Source: Wenzhouxiangellaceae bacterium
GTDB taxonomy: Bacteria > Pseudomonadota > Gammaproteobacteria > Xanthomonadales > Wenzhouxiangellaceae
Reading direction: 5' to 3'
DNA: 44,762 bases
Assembly (NCBI GenBank): GCA_018334995.1
Contig: JAGXKW010000002.1
Coordinates: forward strand, 63,053-107,814
Positions 26,341 through 35,771 of the stretch are shown here, piece after piece. Each line of letters begins with the position of its first letter. Within the stretch, counting starts at the first letter, position 1. A model generated the notes under the pieces. That model saw nothing but the letters and a program-made list of their open reading frames with translations, was not told the DNA's origin and searched no databases. The translations under genes and the position numbers were made by a program.

Positions 26341-27972
26341 TCAGCGCTTGATGGCGCTGTCGTGCGATCCCGAGGTCATGGGATAACATCGGTCCCGGCC
26401 AAAGGCCTTGCCCGTGATCCTCGGGCCCGGCGCGCCCTGACGGCGCTTGAATTCCGCCGACAGCACCATCCCGGCGACGTGCCGAACCGTGCGTTCCTCG
26501 ATCCCGGTGGAATCGACGATCTCCGAAATCGGTCGGTCTTGCTCCAGATACGCCTCGATGATCACGTCGAGCAGGCGATACGGCGGGAGCGTATCCCGAT
26601 CGGCCTGGTTCGGCGCCAGCTCCGCCGAAGGCGGCCGATTGATCACGCCCGCCGGGATCGCTGGCGAGATGCCATTGCGCCACTCGGCAAGGCGATAGAC
26701 CGTATCCTTGAGACAGTCCTTCAGCGGACTGAAACCGCCACACATGTCTCCGTAAAGAGTACTGTATCCCACTGCCAGCTCACTCTTGTTGCCGGTGGCC
26801 AGCAGCAAATGCCCGAACTTGTTCGAAAGCGCCATCAACAACATGCCTCTGGCCCGGGCCTGCAGATTTTCCTCGGCAATGTTTTCGCGGGTACCGGCAA
26901 AGGCAGTCGACAGCTGCTGCAGCGAAGCCTGGAATATGGGCTCGATTGCAATATTGTCGCCGTGGATGCCGAGCAGATCGATCTGCTCGGTGGCCAGGAC
27001 AAGAGAAAGCTCACTCGTATGGCGCGACGGGAGCATGACCGCGTGAACGGCTTCGGGGCCAAGCGCATCGGCGGCCAGAGCCGCGCAAAGTGCAGAATCG
27101 ATCCCGCCCGAGAGTCCGAGCAGCAGAGTCCTGAAGCGGTTCTTGAGCGCATAATCACGCAGCCCCGTCTTGAGTACGCGATAGATCACCGGGAGCTCTT
27201 CAGTCTCGCCTTCCGGCCAGTCGAAATAGGCAAGCCCCCCGTTGGCCGGATTGAAGCCGACCGTCAACAAGTGGCTCCGGCACAAGGGCGCGGGCACAGA
27301 GACGTCGCCGGCGGCGTCGATTGCCAGCGAGTGACCGTCGAAAACGAGTTCGTCCTGACCCCCCACGCAATTCAGGTAGATCAAGGGCAACCCGGTTTCC
27401 GCGTTTCGCTGTCGTAGCATGCCGCCCCGGTCGCGGTGTTTATCCAGATCGTAGGGAGAGGCATTGAGCGAAACGACGAGATCGGCGCCGGCATTCGCGG
27501 CGGCACCGACACATTCGGCCGTCCAGGTGTCCTCGCAGATGACCACGCCCACCTTGATGCCGGCGAGTTCGACCACCATGGCCGAATGGCCGGATGCGAA
27601 ATATCGCTGCTCATCGAACGCGGCATGGTTGTAGAGGTGCCACTTGTCGTAGATTCCGACGACCTGGCCATTTCGCAGCCAGGCTGCCGAGCTGAAACGA
27701 TTTCCACCTTCGTAGCGCGGCCAGGGAAGTACCACGTCGATCCCTCGAGCCGACGACAGAATCTCGCCGAAAGCTTCTTCTGTTCGCCGCATGAATTCCG
27801 GACGGAGGACCAGGTCTTCGGGTGGACAACCGACCAGGGCGAGTTCCGGGAAGACGATCAGATCGGCACCATCCCGGTCGCGCGCGATGCCGATCAGTTC
27901 GATGATCAGATCCCGGTTGGCCGTGACATGTCCAACCTCGAAGTCATACTGCGCAAGCGCGATTTTCAGCAT
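26341..27972 (-). CDS. nadE: glutamine-dependent NAD+ synthetase
   Basis: 543 residues with two fused domains. The N-terminal nitrilase-like glutaminase carries the catalytic triad Glu43, Lys110 and Cys146 (VVICEDTW). The C-terminal synthetase carries the ATP-pyrophosphatase P-loop SGGIDS (288-293) and the downstream LLATGNKSELAVGYSTLYGDMCGG segment. It amidates nicotinic acid adenine dinucleotide to NAD+ using glutamine-derived ammonia, the last step of NAD synthesis. The fused glutaminase means it does not depend on free ammonia. It is separated from sucD by 213 bp in which I see no gene. Confidence 0.96.
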   Translation of the reverse strand: MLKIALAQYDFEVGHVTANRDLIIELIGIARDRDGADLIVFPELALVGCPPEDLVLRPEFMRRTEEAFGEILSSARGIDVVLPWPRYEGGNRFSSAAWLRNGQVVGIYDKWHLYNHAAFDEQRYFASGHSAMVVELAGIKVGVVICEDTWTAECVGAAANAGADLVVSLNASPYDLDKHRDRGGMLRQRNAETGLPLIYLNCVGGQDELVFDGHSLAIDAAGDVSVPAPLCRSHLLTVGFNPANGGLAYFDWPEGETEELPVIYRVLKTGLRDYALKNRFRTLLLGLSGGIDSALCAALAADALGPEAVHAVMLPSRHTSELSLVLATEQIDLLGIHGDNIAIEPIFQASLQQLSTAFAGTRENIAEENLQARARGMLLMALSNKFGHLLLATGNKSELAVGYSTLYGDMCGGFSPLKDCLKDTVYRLAEWRNGISPAIPAGVINRPPSAELAPNQADRDTLPPYRLLDVIIEAYLEQDRPISEIVDSTGIEERTVRHVAGMVLSAEFKRRQGAPGPRITGKAFGRDRCYPMTSGSHDSAIKR

Positions 27973-28185
27973 GCCGGATAAACCCCAGTCGGTGACCTGT
28001 AGAAGCGATCAGCGCCGGTGAGTCCTGAAGCTCCGAGCCGGACCGGTTGCAAGCGCTGACGAACCGCGTGAAAAAGCGCAATGAAGGCGCGGCAAGATTC
28101 CTGCACGCAGTGCCTGTCCTTCCGCAATGGCGCGCCTGTAGCTTCGAAAGCCGGTGACCAGTGGCCTTTTGCCGGTTCCGCCGGC

Positions 28186-29058
28186 TTACTTCAAAAGGTC
28201 CGCAATCGCCGAGCCGAGCTCCACCGGCGAGCGCACGGTCGCCACGCCCGCTTCCTGCAGGGCCGCATACTTGGCTTCTGCCGTGCCCTTGCCGCCGGCA
28301 ATGATCGCGCCGGCATGGCCCATCCTCTTACCGGGAGGCGCCGTCACACCGGCGATGTAGGCCACCACCGGCTTTTCGACATTGTCGGCAATGAATTCGG
28401 CGGCCTGCTCCTCGGCGGTCCCGCCGATTTCGCCGACCATGATGATGCCTTCGGTCTCCGGATCCTGCTGGAACAGGTCCAGACAGTCGACGAAACTCAT
28501 GCCATTGATCGGGTCGCCGCCAATGCCGATGCAAGTGGTCTGACCGAGACCCGCGTTGCTGGTCTGAAAAACCGCTTCGTAAGTCAGCGTGCCCGAGCGC
28601 GAAACCACGCCGACCCTGCCCGGCTTGTGGATGCGCCCGGGCATGATGCCGATCTTGCACTCTCCCGGCGTGATGATCCCGGGGCAGTTCGGACCAATCA
28701 GGGTCACGTCGTCATAGTCCTTGAGTGCGGCCTTGACACGCATCATGTCGAGCACCGGAATGCCTTCGGTGATCGTCACGATGACCCGGATGCCGGCATC
28801 TGCAGCCTCGAGAATGGCGTCTGCGGCAAACGGCGGCGGCACGAAAATCATCGACGCATCCGCGCCGGTCTCCTCGACCGCATCCTCCACGGTATTGAAG
28901 ACCGGCAGCCCCAGATGCTCGCTACCTCCCTTGCCCGGGGTCACGCCACCGACCATGCGTGTACCGTATTCGATGGCCTGTTCGGAATGAAAAGTCCCCT
29001 GCGAGCCGGTGAAGCCCTGGCAGATGACACGGGTTTTCTTGTTGACCAGTACGCTCAT
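28186..29058 (-). CDS. sucD: succinyl-CoA synthetase alpha subunit
   Basis: 290 residues. The CoA-binding N-terminal Rossmann domain includes the family [15 protein letters not shown] segment. The active-site His248, phosphorylated during catalysis, lies in [16 protein letters not shown]. With SucC it makes ATP or GTP from succinyl-CoA in the TCA cycle. It lies 12 bp after sucC. The short G+C hairpin immediately past its stop (28171-28185) has no U-tract, so transcription end is not clear. Confidence 0.97.
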   Translation of the reverse strand: MSVLVNKKTRVICQGFTGSQGTFHSEQAIEYGTRMVGGVTPGKGGSEHLGLPVFNTVEDAVEETGADASMIFVPPPFAADAILEAADAGIRVIVTITEGIPVLDMMRVKAALKDYDDVTLIGPNCPGIITPGECKIGIMPGRIHKPGRVGVVSRSGTLTYEAVFQTSNAGLGQTTCIGIGGDPINGMSFVDCLDLFQQDPETEGIIMVGEIGGTAEEQAAEFIADNVEKPVVAYIAGVTAPPGKRMGHAGAIIAGGKGTAEAKYAALQEAGVATVRSPVELGSAIADLLK

Positions 29059-29070
29059 TTATTGATTCCT

Positions 29071-30231
29071 TCAGGCCGCCGCTTCGACGGCCTTTTTCGC
29101 GCCGTCGTTGAGATCGTCGGCGGTGATGATTTGCATGCCGCTATCGGCCAGGATCTGCTTGCCCTTCTCGACGTTGGTGCCCTCGAGCCGGACCACCACG
29201 GGAACATCGACGCCAACGTCCTTGACCGCACCGATGATGCCGTCGGCAATCAGGTCGCAGCGAACGATGCCGCCGAAGATATTGACCAGGATGGCGCTGA
29301 CGGATGCCGATGAAAGGATCAGCTTGAAGGCCTCGGTGACTCTTTCCCTGGTCGCGCCCCCTCCGACGTCGAGAAAGTTGGCCGGTTCGCCACCGGCGAG
29401 CTTGATCACGTCCATGGTCGCCATGGCCAGTCCGGCGCCATTGACCATGCAGGCAATATTGCCGTCCAGCGTCACGTAATTCAGGTCGTGCTTGCTGGCG
29501 GCCAGCTCGGTCGGATCCTCCTGCGACTCGTCTCGCATTTCCTGCAAGTCCGGATGTCGGAAAAGAGCACTGCCGTCGGCGTTGATCTTGGCATCCAGCG
29601 CACTCAGGTTACCCTCGCCGTCGATAATCAGCGGGTTGACCTCGACGATGGCCAGATCCTTCTCGATGAACAGCTTGTAGAGGCCGTCCATGATCTTGGT
29701 CAGTTGACGGACCTGCTTTGCGTCCAGGTCCATTCCGAAGCCGATCTGACGAGCCTGGTAAGGCATGAAGCCGGCCGCGTTGTCTACAGCGACCGATATG
29801 ATCTTTTCGGGCGCCTCTTCGGCGACCTGCTCGATGTCGACGCCGCCGGCAGCCGAGCCCATGAAGATCACGGCCCGCTGACCGCGATCGACCAGGGCCG
29901 ATAGATACAGCTCGTGCTTGATATCGGTCGCCTCGGCGATCAGGACCGAGCTTACCGGCAATGCCCGACCGCCGGTCTGATAGGTCTCGATTTTCATGCC
30001 CAGCATCTTTTCAGCCAGTTCGCGCACTTCTTCCAGGCTGGATGCGAGCTTGACGCCGCCGGCCTTCCCGCGACCACCGGCATGCACCTGCGCCTTGACG
30101 ACCCACTCGTCTCCGCCGACTTTCCTGGCCGCATCCACCGCCTCGTCAGCGGTTTCGGCGAGTTCCCCGCGCGGCACCGGAATGCCGTAATCGGCAAACA
30201 GCGCCTTGGCCTGGTATTCATGAAAATTCAT
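29071..30231 (-). CDS. sucC: succinyl-CoA synthetase beta subunit
   Basis: 386 residues. The N-terminus [22 protein letters not shown] is the typical ATP-grasp start of SucC. Other visible elements are the [16 protein letters not shown] nucleotide loop, the EVNPLI metal-binding segment and the [13 protein letters not shown] region that contacts the alpha subunit. It forms the specificity subunit of succinyl-CoA synthetase. Unlike in enterobacteria, sucAB is not adjacent; the operon is divergent from pilSR. Confidence 0.97.
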   Translation of the reverse strand: MNFHEYQAKALFADYGIPVPRGELAETADEAVDAARKVGGDEWVVKAQVHAGGRGKAGGVKLASSLEEVRELAEKMLGMKIETYQTGGRALPVSSVLIAEATDIKHELYLSALVDRGQRAVIFMGSAAGGVDIEQVAEEAPEKIISVAVDNAAGFMPYQARQIGFGMDLDAKQVRQLTKIMDGLYKLFIEKDLAIVEVNPLIIDGEGNLSALDAKINADGSALFRHPDLQEMRDESQEDPTELAASKHDLNYVTLDGNIACMVNGAGLAMATMDVIKLAGGEPANFLDVGGGATRERVTEAFKLILSSASVSAILVNIFGGIVRCDLIADGIIGAVKDVGVDVPVVVRLEGTNVEKGKQILADSGMQIITADDLNDGAKKAVEAAA

Positions 30232-30384
30232 TTCGAAATCCCGCTTGAAGAATTGAAATTACGCTGCCGCGAATTGATCTTGGCGCCGCGAACAGCAAGA
30301 AAAGCAACCTCGGAAATATAACAAATACGCTTATCGAGCGGGGCTGCAGTTCACTCGAAAGACCGGCTTGCGCTATAGTTGCCG
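30232..30384. promoter_or_regulatory. divergent sucCD / pilSR promoter region
   Basis: 153 bp between divergent starts, A+T-rich in the middle. For pilS (plus) a good match is TTCACT (30350-30355), 18 nt, TATAGT (30374-30379). Transcription from it would begin at or within two bases of the ATG at 30385. For sucC (minus) a -10-like TATATT lies at 30315-30320, with no convincing -35. Long runs of alternating purines and pyrimidines were not seen. Confidence 0.4.
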
Positions 30385-32061
30385 ATGAAAAACTACGCCG
30401 GACCCCCGGCGGGGCGTGAAGAGGTGACCCAGCTGTTCCAGAAAACCGAGGCCGACGAAGGCCTGATTCGCCGGTCCATGGTCTACATGACGATTTTTCG
30501 GCTCATTCTGGCCATCGTCATCTTGCTGGTTGCATTCGGGGATTTTCGAACGGGGCTCGATCCCGACTACAAGAGATTCCTGGCCCAGGCCACCTCGCTC
30601 ACCTACATCATTGCTGCGGGGGTCTTCGCGTGGTTCCAGTGGCGTCCCGGTTTCACGCCCCAGGAACTTGCGCAGTTCTCGCTGATGACAGATATCGTCA
30701 TCCTGCTCCTGGTGCTGCATTGCTTCGGCGGCCTTGGCAGTGGACTGGTGATTCTGCTGATCTTCACGGCAGGCATCGCCGGCCTGCTGCTGCGTCTGCA
30801 GGTGGCCCTGTTTTTCGCTTCCCTGATCTCGATCGGGATCGTGGTCGAGGCGTGGCTGGCCTCGGGCGGAAACTTCGCCAACAGTCAGGCACTGCAGGCC
30901 GGGATCTATGGCATCGCCAGCTTCGTCACGGCGCTCGGATGCTCGTTGCTGGGCCGTTGGGGCCGCGAATACCAATTGCTGGCCGAGCGCAGGCGGAACG
31001 ACCTGGTCGGTCTGGAACAGGTAAACGACCTCATCATTCGACGCATGCGCTCCGGCGTGCTGGTCGTGGATGCCGAACTGAAGGTCCGCCAGATGAATGA
31101 ATCGGCCTGGTACCTGCTCGGCAATCCGACGGTCAGCGAACGTCGCCTGAAAGTGATCGCGCCGGCGCTGGTCGAGCGACTGAGCCTGTGGCGCAGGACC
31201 GGCCGCGCCGACGACGAGGGCCTTTTGCTCAAAGCGACCCAGGCCGCGGTCATCCCGCAATTTGTCCGGCTGCCCGGCGCACTGGGCGAGGCGACGCTGA
31301 TCTTTCTCGAGGACACCTCGGTTGTCAGCCGGCGCGCCCGGGACCTGGCCCAGGCCTCTCTGGCACGACTTTCGGCCTCGATCGCGCACGAGATTCGAAA
31401 TCCGCTGGGCGCCCTGAGTCATGCCTCGCAGCTGCTGGGCGAATCGGATGATCTTTCGCGCCAGGACAAACGACTGATCGAAATCATCCGCGACCACACG
31501 TCCCGCATGAACGATATCGTGGAAAACGTGCTGCGACTGTCCCGTCGCGAACGGGCCCAGATCGAACAGGTCGACATATCCCGCTGGTTGCGAACGCTCG
31601 CCCGCGAATTTCGCGCGGAACACGGCCTGCCCGAAGCGCGCCTGCGCCTGGAGGCTCCGCGCAACGAGATCCAGGTCCTGATGGACCCGGGACAGCTGGA
31701 GCAGGCCGTCACGAACCTGATGGACAATGCGCTGCGCCACGCCGGCAGCGACAAGCATCAGCCGACGATCACGCTCAGGCTCAGCCCGATCCGCGGCCAT
31801 CGGGAGCTGGCACTGGACATCATCGACGACGGGCCCGGCATTGCGATGGAAAAACGCAGCCGGATTTTTGAACCGTTCTTCAGCACGCACAAGCAGGGCT
31901 CGGGTCTCGGCCTATTCCTGGCGCGGCAATTGTGCGATGCCAACCAGGCGCCGCTGGAGTACGTGCAGATCCCCAACAGCGGGGCCTGTTTCCGTATCCT
32001 GATTCGTCGTTCTGAATCCGAACGGCCACTGGGCCAACCGGCACAGCTGGCCAATTTGTAG
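30385..32061 (+). CDS. pilS: PilS, type IV pilus sensor histidine kinase
   Basis: 558 residues. Six predicted membrane segments (about 35-190) follow a short cytoplasmic N-terminus, as in Pseudomonas PilS. A PAS region covers about 205-310. The HisKA H-box SIAHEIRNPLG has His335. The HATPase domain has N-box NLMDNALRHA, G1 DDGPGIA and G2 GSGLGLFLA. It is the partner of PilR, controlling pilin transcription with sigma-54. No ribosome site precedes the ATG, and the promoter seen upstream would give a leaderless mRNA. An in-frame GTG at 30424 is an alternative start. Confidence 0.93.
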   Translation: MKNYAGPPAGREEVTQLFQKTEADEGLIRRSMVYMTIFRLILAIVILLVAFGDFRTGLDPDYKRFLAQATSLTYIIAAGVFAWFQWRPGFTPQELAQFSLMTDIVILLLVLHCFGGLGSGLVILLIFTAGIAGLLLRLQVALFFASLISIGIVVEAWLASGGNFANSQALQAGIYGIASFVTALGCSLLGRWGREYQLLAERRRNDLVGLEQVNDLIIRRMRSGVLVVDAELKVRQMNESAWYLLGNPTVSERRLKVIAPALVERLSLWRRTGRADDEGLLLKATQAAVIPQFVRLPGALGEATLIFLEDTSVVSRRARDLAQASLARLSASIAHEIRNPLGALSHASQLLGESDDLSRQDKRLIEIIRDHTSRMNDIVENVLRLSRRERAQIEQVDISRWLRTLAREFRAEHGLPEARLRLEAPRNEIQVLMDPGQLEQAVTNLMDNALRHAGSDKHQPTITLRLSPIRGHRELALDIIDDGPGIAMEKRSRIFEPFFSTHKQGSGLGLFLARQLCDANQAPLEYVQIPNSGACFRILIRRSESERPLGQPAQLANL

Positions 32062-32097
32062 CAGAATAAGAACAGTCATCACCACTCCCGGAAAAGC

Positions 32098-33528
32098 ATG
32101 GCAGACGCAACCGCACTGATCGTAGACGACGAGCCCGACCTCAGGGAACTGCTCGACCTGACGCTCTCGCGCATGGGTGTCGACGTGGATACGGCCGAAG
32201 ACCTGGGCGAAGCGCGTCACAAACTGGCCGAGAATCAATACGATTTCTGCCTGACAGACATGCGGCTGCCCGATGGCAACGGCCTGAGTCTGATCAAACA
32301 GATCAGCCGGGACTATCCCCAGATGCCGGTCGCCATGATCACCGCTTACGGCAAGGTCGAGGATGCCGTTACCGCACTGAAATACGGTGCATTCGATTTC
32401 GTCTCCAAACCGGTTGACCTGGAAGCCTTGCGCAACCTGGTCAAGACCGCATTGAAGCTCAAACGGGACGATGCCGAAAAGCGGACCGCATCACCGAAAA
32501 CTGCGAGCACGGGACCAACCGATGGCGACGCCGCATCGCACGATTCGACGTTGAATCGGGACGCGGATCAGCAGAGCACGATTCTGGATCGCATGATCGG
32601 GAAATCCGACGCCATCATGCAGGTGCGCAAAACCATCGTTAAGCTGGCCCGCTCGCAGGCACCAGTCATGATCAGCGGCGACTCGGGCACCGGCAAGGAA
32701 CTGGCCGCAAGCCTCATTCACGATCTCGGCCCGCGGGCCGAGCATCCTTTCATTGCCGTCAACTGCGGCGCGATTCCCGCCGAGCTGATGGAAAGCGAAT
32801 TCTTCGGCCACAAGAAAGGCAGCTTCACCGGAGCCGATACGGACAAGGAAGGCCTGTTCCAGACGGCCAGCGGCGGCACCCTGTTCCTCGACGAAGTTGC
32901 CGACCTGCCGCTTGCGATGCAGGTCAAGCTGTTGCGCGTCATCCAGGAAAAGCGGGTACGCGCCATCGGCGACAAGCGGGAAGTCCCAATCGACGTCAGG
33001 ATCCTGTCGGCCTCGCACAAGGCATTGAAGCCGATGGTCGAGGCCGGCGAATTTCGAAGCGACCTGTATTTCCGCCTCAACGTCATCGAACTCAACATGC
33101 CTTCGCTGACGCAACGCCGGGCCGACATTCCGCTATTGGTCAGTCATTTCCTGGAAGTCATCGCCGAGCAATGGGGGGACGAACCGCGCCAGCTCGACGA
33201 CGGCGCCAAGAAATCCCTGCTCGAGCATTCCTTCTCGGGAAACGTGCGCGAACTGTTCAATGTGCTGCAGCGCGCAGTAACCCTGTGCGACGGAGAAAAG
33301 ATTACCGCAGACGACCTTCAACTGGAGCGTACCGCGCTGGACAGCGACAGCGATATCGTTGCGCACCCGGGCGACAAGAGCCTCGATGACTACATGGAAA
33401 GCATCGAGCGCAGCATCCTGGAAAACGCGCTCAAGGAAGCCAAGTACAACAAGACCGAAGCGGCCCGCACGCTGGGCATCACGTTCCGCTCTTTCCGCTA
33501 CAAGCTCGACAAGTACGAGATCGATTGA
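32098..33528 (+). CDS. pilR: PilR, sigma-54-dependent response regulator
   Basis: 476 residues. The receiver domain has phospho-acceptor Asp54 with conserved Asp10/Asp11 and Lys104. A linker (about 125-160) leads to the AAA+ domain with Walker A GDSGTGKE (Lys200), the sigma-54 contact loop GSFTGA (241-246, the PilR form of GAFTGA) and Walker B-type LFLDEV. A Fis-type helix-turn-helix occupies the last 40 residues (NKTEAARTLGITFRSFRYKL). It activates pilA and related genes from enhancer sites. It lies 36 bp after pilS with a GGAAAA ribosome site. The pilin genes themselves are not in the window. Confidence 0.94.
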   Translation: MADATALIVDDEPDLRELLDLTLSRMGVDVDTAEDLGEARHKLAENQYDFCLTDMRLPDGNGLSLIKQISRDYPQMPVAMITAYGKVEDAVTALKYGAFDFVSKPVDLEALRNLVKTALKLKRDDAEKRTASPKTASTGPTDGDAASHDSTLNRDADQQSTILDRMIGKSDAIMQVRKTIVKLARSQAPVMISGDSGTGKELAASLIHDLGPRAEHPFIAVNCGAIPAELMESEFFGHKKGSFTGADTDKEGLFQTASGGTLFLDEVADLPLAMQVKLLRVIQEKRVRAIGDKREVPIDVRILSASHKALKPMVEAGEFRSDLYFRLNVIELNMPSLTQRRADIPLLVSHFLEVIAEQWGDEPRQLDDGAKKSLLEHSFSGNVRELFNVLQRAVTLCDGEKITADDLQLERTALDSDSDIVAHPGDKSLDDYMESIERSILENALKEAKYNKTEAARTLGITFRSFRYKLDKYEID

Positions 33529-33560
33529 CCGCAAATCCAGCGGCCACAGTCGTGAATCCG

Positions 33561-34385
33561 CTATCGGGACGTAGAGGTATTGACCACCGTCACGAGCCGT
33601 CTCGGATTGCTCTCGAGCACGCTCTTCCGGGAAAAGCTCTCGATTTCCGCCACCGAGACGCCGGTCGTGACGTCCGTGGTCACCACCTCCAGCGTGGTTT
33701 CGTCTTCGGTAGCACCGTTCGGCCACAATAGCGGAATGGTCCAGATCCACTCATTTTCGGTGCCGCTCGACGAAACCGTGCCGAGCGCAGCCAGGAAATC
33801 TGTTGTCGAATCTGAAACCGGGGCCGAAAACCGGACCGAAATATTCCGCAAGGGCATGATTTGATTACTGTTCGTTACCCTGATCGTAAACCCATCACCC
33901 GATTCGGGCACTTCGTAAACAACGTCGAACAATGCGCCGAAATCGGAAACCCAGAATGCGCCGGGCTCGGATACGCCGTTCTCACTATTGATCATCCCCA
34001 CCGCAGGAATTTCATGGGCGCAGTCAGGATTCAACCCGTCGGGAAATGTAATCGAGATTTCGCCCGATTCAGGCGTATAGGAGATCGACTCGGCCCCCGA
34101 AATATCGTATTTCGCTTCCGGCTCGACGCCCTGATCCTTGATGACCTGGTCCAGCTCGAACCCAAGCCCGGTGCCCGAGAAACCGGGTAACGCCGCGCAA
34201 CGGATGTCGCCGAAGAAACTGCGGGCATCAATACGGGACTCACCCGGATAATAAACAAAGTTCTCCAGCTGGCCGACAGGGACGACCTTCTGAACGTTGA
34301 CCGAAAGCCCCAGGCCGTCCTGCGCCAGCACGATGGTGGATGGAATCGCAAGCAGGCCAATAAGTAGAACCATGATTTTAGACAT
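33561..34385 (-). CDS. secreted protein of unknown function
   Basis: 274 residues. A clear signal peptide (about 1-21, cleaved near VLAQD) precedes a mature region rich in Ser, Thr, Glu, Val and short beta-strand patterns, with two Cys that could form a disulfide. I recognise no domain. There is no membrane helix after the signal, no lipobox and no sorting-type C-terminus. Three 60-base lines I counted range from about 45 to 58% G+C, lower than the flanking pilR and hemY, and A+T-ending codons are common. That suggests recent transfer or a fast-evolving accessory gene. It converges on pilR. No good ribosome site precedes either possible ATG (34385 or 34373). Confidence 0.7.
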   Translation of the reverse strand: MSKIMVLLIGLLAIPSTIVLAQDGLGLSVNVQKVVPVGQLENFVYYPGESRIDARSFFGDIRCAALPGFSGTGLGFELDQVIKDQGVEPEAKYDISGAESISYTPESGEISITFPDGLNPDCAHEIPAVGMINSENGVSEPGAFWVSDFGALFDVVYEVPESGDGFTIRVTNSNQIMPLRNISVRFSAPVSDSTTDFLAALGTVSSSGTENEWIWTIPLLWPNGATEDETTLEVVTTDVTTGVSVAEIESFSRKSVLESNPRRLVTVVNTSTSR

Positions 34386-34504
34386 CGAAGCGCAAAATCT
34401 CAGGCATATGGATTAGGTCGAAAGTATCGCACAATACCGTTTGTGTTGAACATCCGAAGGCTTGCCGGTTGCTTGACTCGATCCGGTTTTATACAGATCA
34501 CGAT

Positions 34505-34520
34505 GTGATGCGAAGCACAC
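34505..34520. promoter_or_regulatory. CRP/Clp/Vfr-like binding site
   Basis: TGTGA-TGCGAA-GCACA matches nine of ten positions of the CRP consensus TGTGA-N6-TCACA. It lies 120-135 bp before the ATG of the secreted-protein gene (minus strand) and just downstream of the hemY stop. A GATACT -10-like element (34423-34428) would put its centre near -96, close to a class I activator position. One site found by eye can be chance. Confidence 0.4.
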
Positions 34521-34538
34521 AATGGCCGCCCCGGGTGC

Positions 34539-35771
34539 TCATTCGCCCGACTCAGCCTCGACGCGCCCCGTGGTCTTTAACGGCAACGGCTCCGGCGCCC
34601 GACCGCGTTCCAGCCTTAAGGCATTTCGGTAGCACTGGTTCGCGGATTCGAGCTGGCCGCCACGGTCGAGCACCTGCCCCAGCGCGGCGTATGCCCCCGG
34701 GTCCGGGCTCTTGCGCGCGGCAATCTGCAGGTGCTCGCGCGCCTTGTCGTCCTTTCGGTCGTCCAGATACAACCGCCCCAGCGCCAGGTGCAGGGCGGCG
34801 TCGTCGGGCTTTCCGGCAAGCCATTTCTCGCACTGCCGGATACGCACTGCACGGTCGCCCGCATCGGTTTGCGCATACAGTTCGAGCAGGCGGGGATCGA
34901 AAGAGGCATCGATTGCCCGCCGCAAGTCGGGCTCGGCGAGCTCGGCCCGGTCGAATTCGAGTGCACGCAGCGCGAATGCCGCAACCACCTCGGCTCTTCG
35001 CCGGACTGCGCGCTTGAGCGAATCGTGCAACCGAACAAGCTCCGTCACGTCCTGCGCCGCCTCCAGCTCTCTGGCAGCCGCCAGACTGGTCAGTTCCTCG
35101 GCGCGCTCGGCCGTGACGATGCCCGCCTTCCGAATCGCCGGCACAAGCAGACGCACATCGCGCCAGCGTTCGGATTCCTGGTAGCACTGCAGCAACAGTT
35201 TGAGCACGCCTTCGTGCTTCGGACGCTTGAGGTGCAGTTGTTCGAGTAACGCGATCGCCGATTCCGGTTCGCCCTCGCCGGCCAGCAACCGGGCGCGAGC
35301 CAGTGCCGTCGCGAAATGTCGCTGGCCGAATTTGCGGTCGGCAAGCGCCAGGTAGGCGTCCCGGCGCTCGGGCGAGGATCGGCCCTGCGCCGCACGGGCT
35401 GCGGCCAGGTACCCGGAAGTGCTTGCAGCCGAACCGCGCATGGCGCGCGCCAGCGAACGCTCGGCCTGCGCCCAGTCCCCTTCGGCCAGGGCCAGCAGGC
35501 CACGATCGAGATTGCGCCGGTCGCGGCCCCGGCGCAGCTTCCGGACCGCCCGGCCGGGCATTCGCACCAGACCGACGGCCAGCGAAGCAAGCAGCCAGAC
35601 GGCCACAACGGCGCCGGCCAGCACCAGAAAAGACATCTGCACGCGCCAGCCGCCGATCTCGATCAGCACATAGCCTGGATTGTCCAGCAGGCCCGGTGCC
35701 AGCCAGGCACCCGCGACTACGGCACAAAGCGCGACAATGCCGACGACGACCAGCAACAACCTGCGTTTCAT
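34539..35771 (-). CDS. hemY: HemY, TPR-containing membrane protein of the hem operon
   Basis: 410 residues from the ATG at 35771. Two N-terminal membrane helices (about 5-28 and 44-68) are followed by TPR repeats, best seen around 95-180 and 330-395 (LHLALGRLYLDDRKDDKAREHL). This is the proteobacterial HemY_N/TPR protein next to hemCD, not the protoporphyrinogen oxidase that shares the name in Gram-positives. Its role is thought to be scaffolding or channelling in heme synthesis. It overlaps hemX by ATGA and ends the operon. Confidence 0.9.
   Translation of the reverse strand: MKRRLLLVVVGIVALCAVVAGAWLAPGLLDNPGYVLIEIGGWRVQMSFLVLAGAVVAVWLLASLAVGLVRMPGRAVRKLRRGRDRRNLDRGLLALAEGDWAQAERSLARAMRGSAASTSGYLAAARAAQGRSSPERRDAYLALADRKFGQRHFATALARARLLAGEGEPESAIALLEQLHLKRPKHEGVLKLLLQCYQESERWRDVRLLVPAIRKAGIVTAERAEELTSLAAARELEAAQDVTELVRLHDSLKRAVRRRAEVVAAFALRALEFDRAELAEPDLRRAIDASFDPRLLELYAQTDAGDRAVRIRQCEKWLAGKPDDAALHLALGRLYLDDRKDDKAREHLQIAARKSPDPGAYAALGQVLDRGGQLESANQCYRNALRLERGRAPEPLPLKTTGRVEAESGE

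Noticed and set aside
28171-28185. GCCGG/CCGGC hairpin after sucD as a terminator
   Set aside because: The stem is only 5 bp and the minus-strand side is followed by AAAAGG, not a T-run.
28081-29313. 410-codon plus-strand open frame opposite sucCD
   Set aside because: It is antisense to two genes with clear catalytic motifs and encodes a His/Arg/Asp-rich sequence without recognisable domains. In high-G+C DNA such antisense frames are expected.
34498-34510. ATCAC-GAT-GTGAT inverted repeat as a separate operator
   Set aside because: It overlaps the better CRP-like match at 34505-34520 and has a 3-nt spacer unlike common operators, so I did not count it independently.
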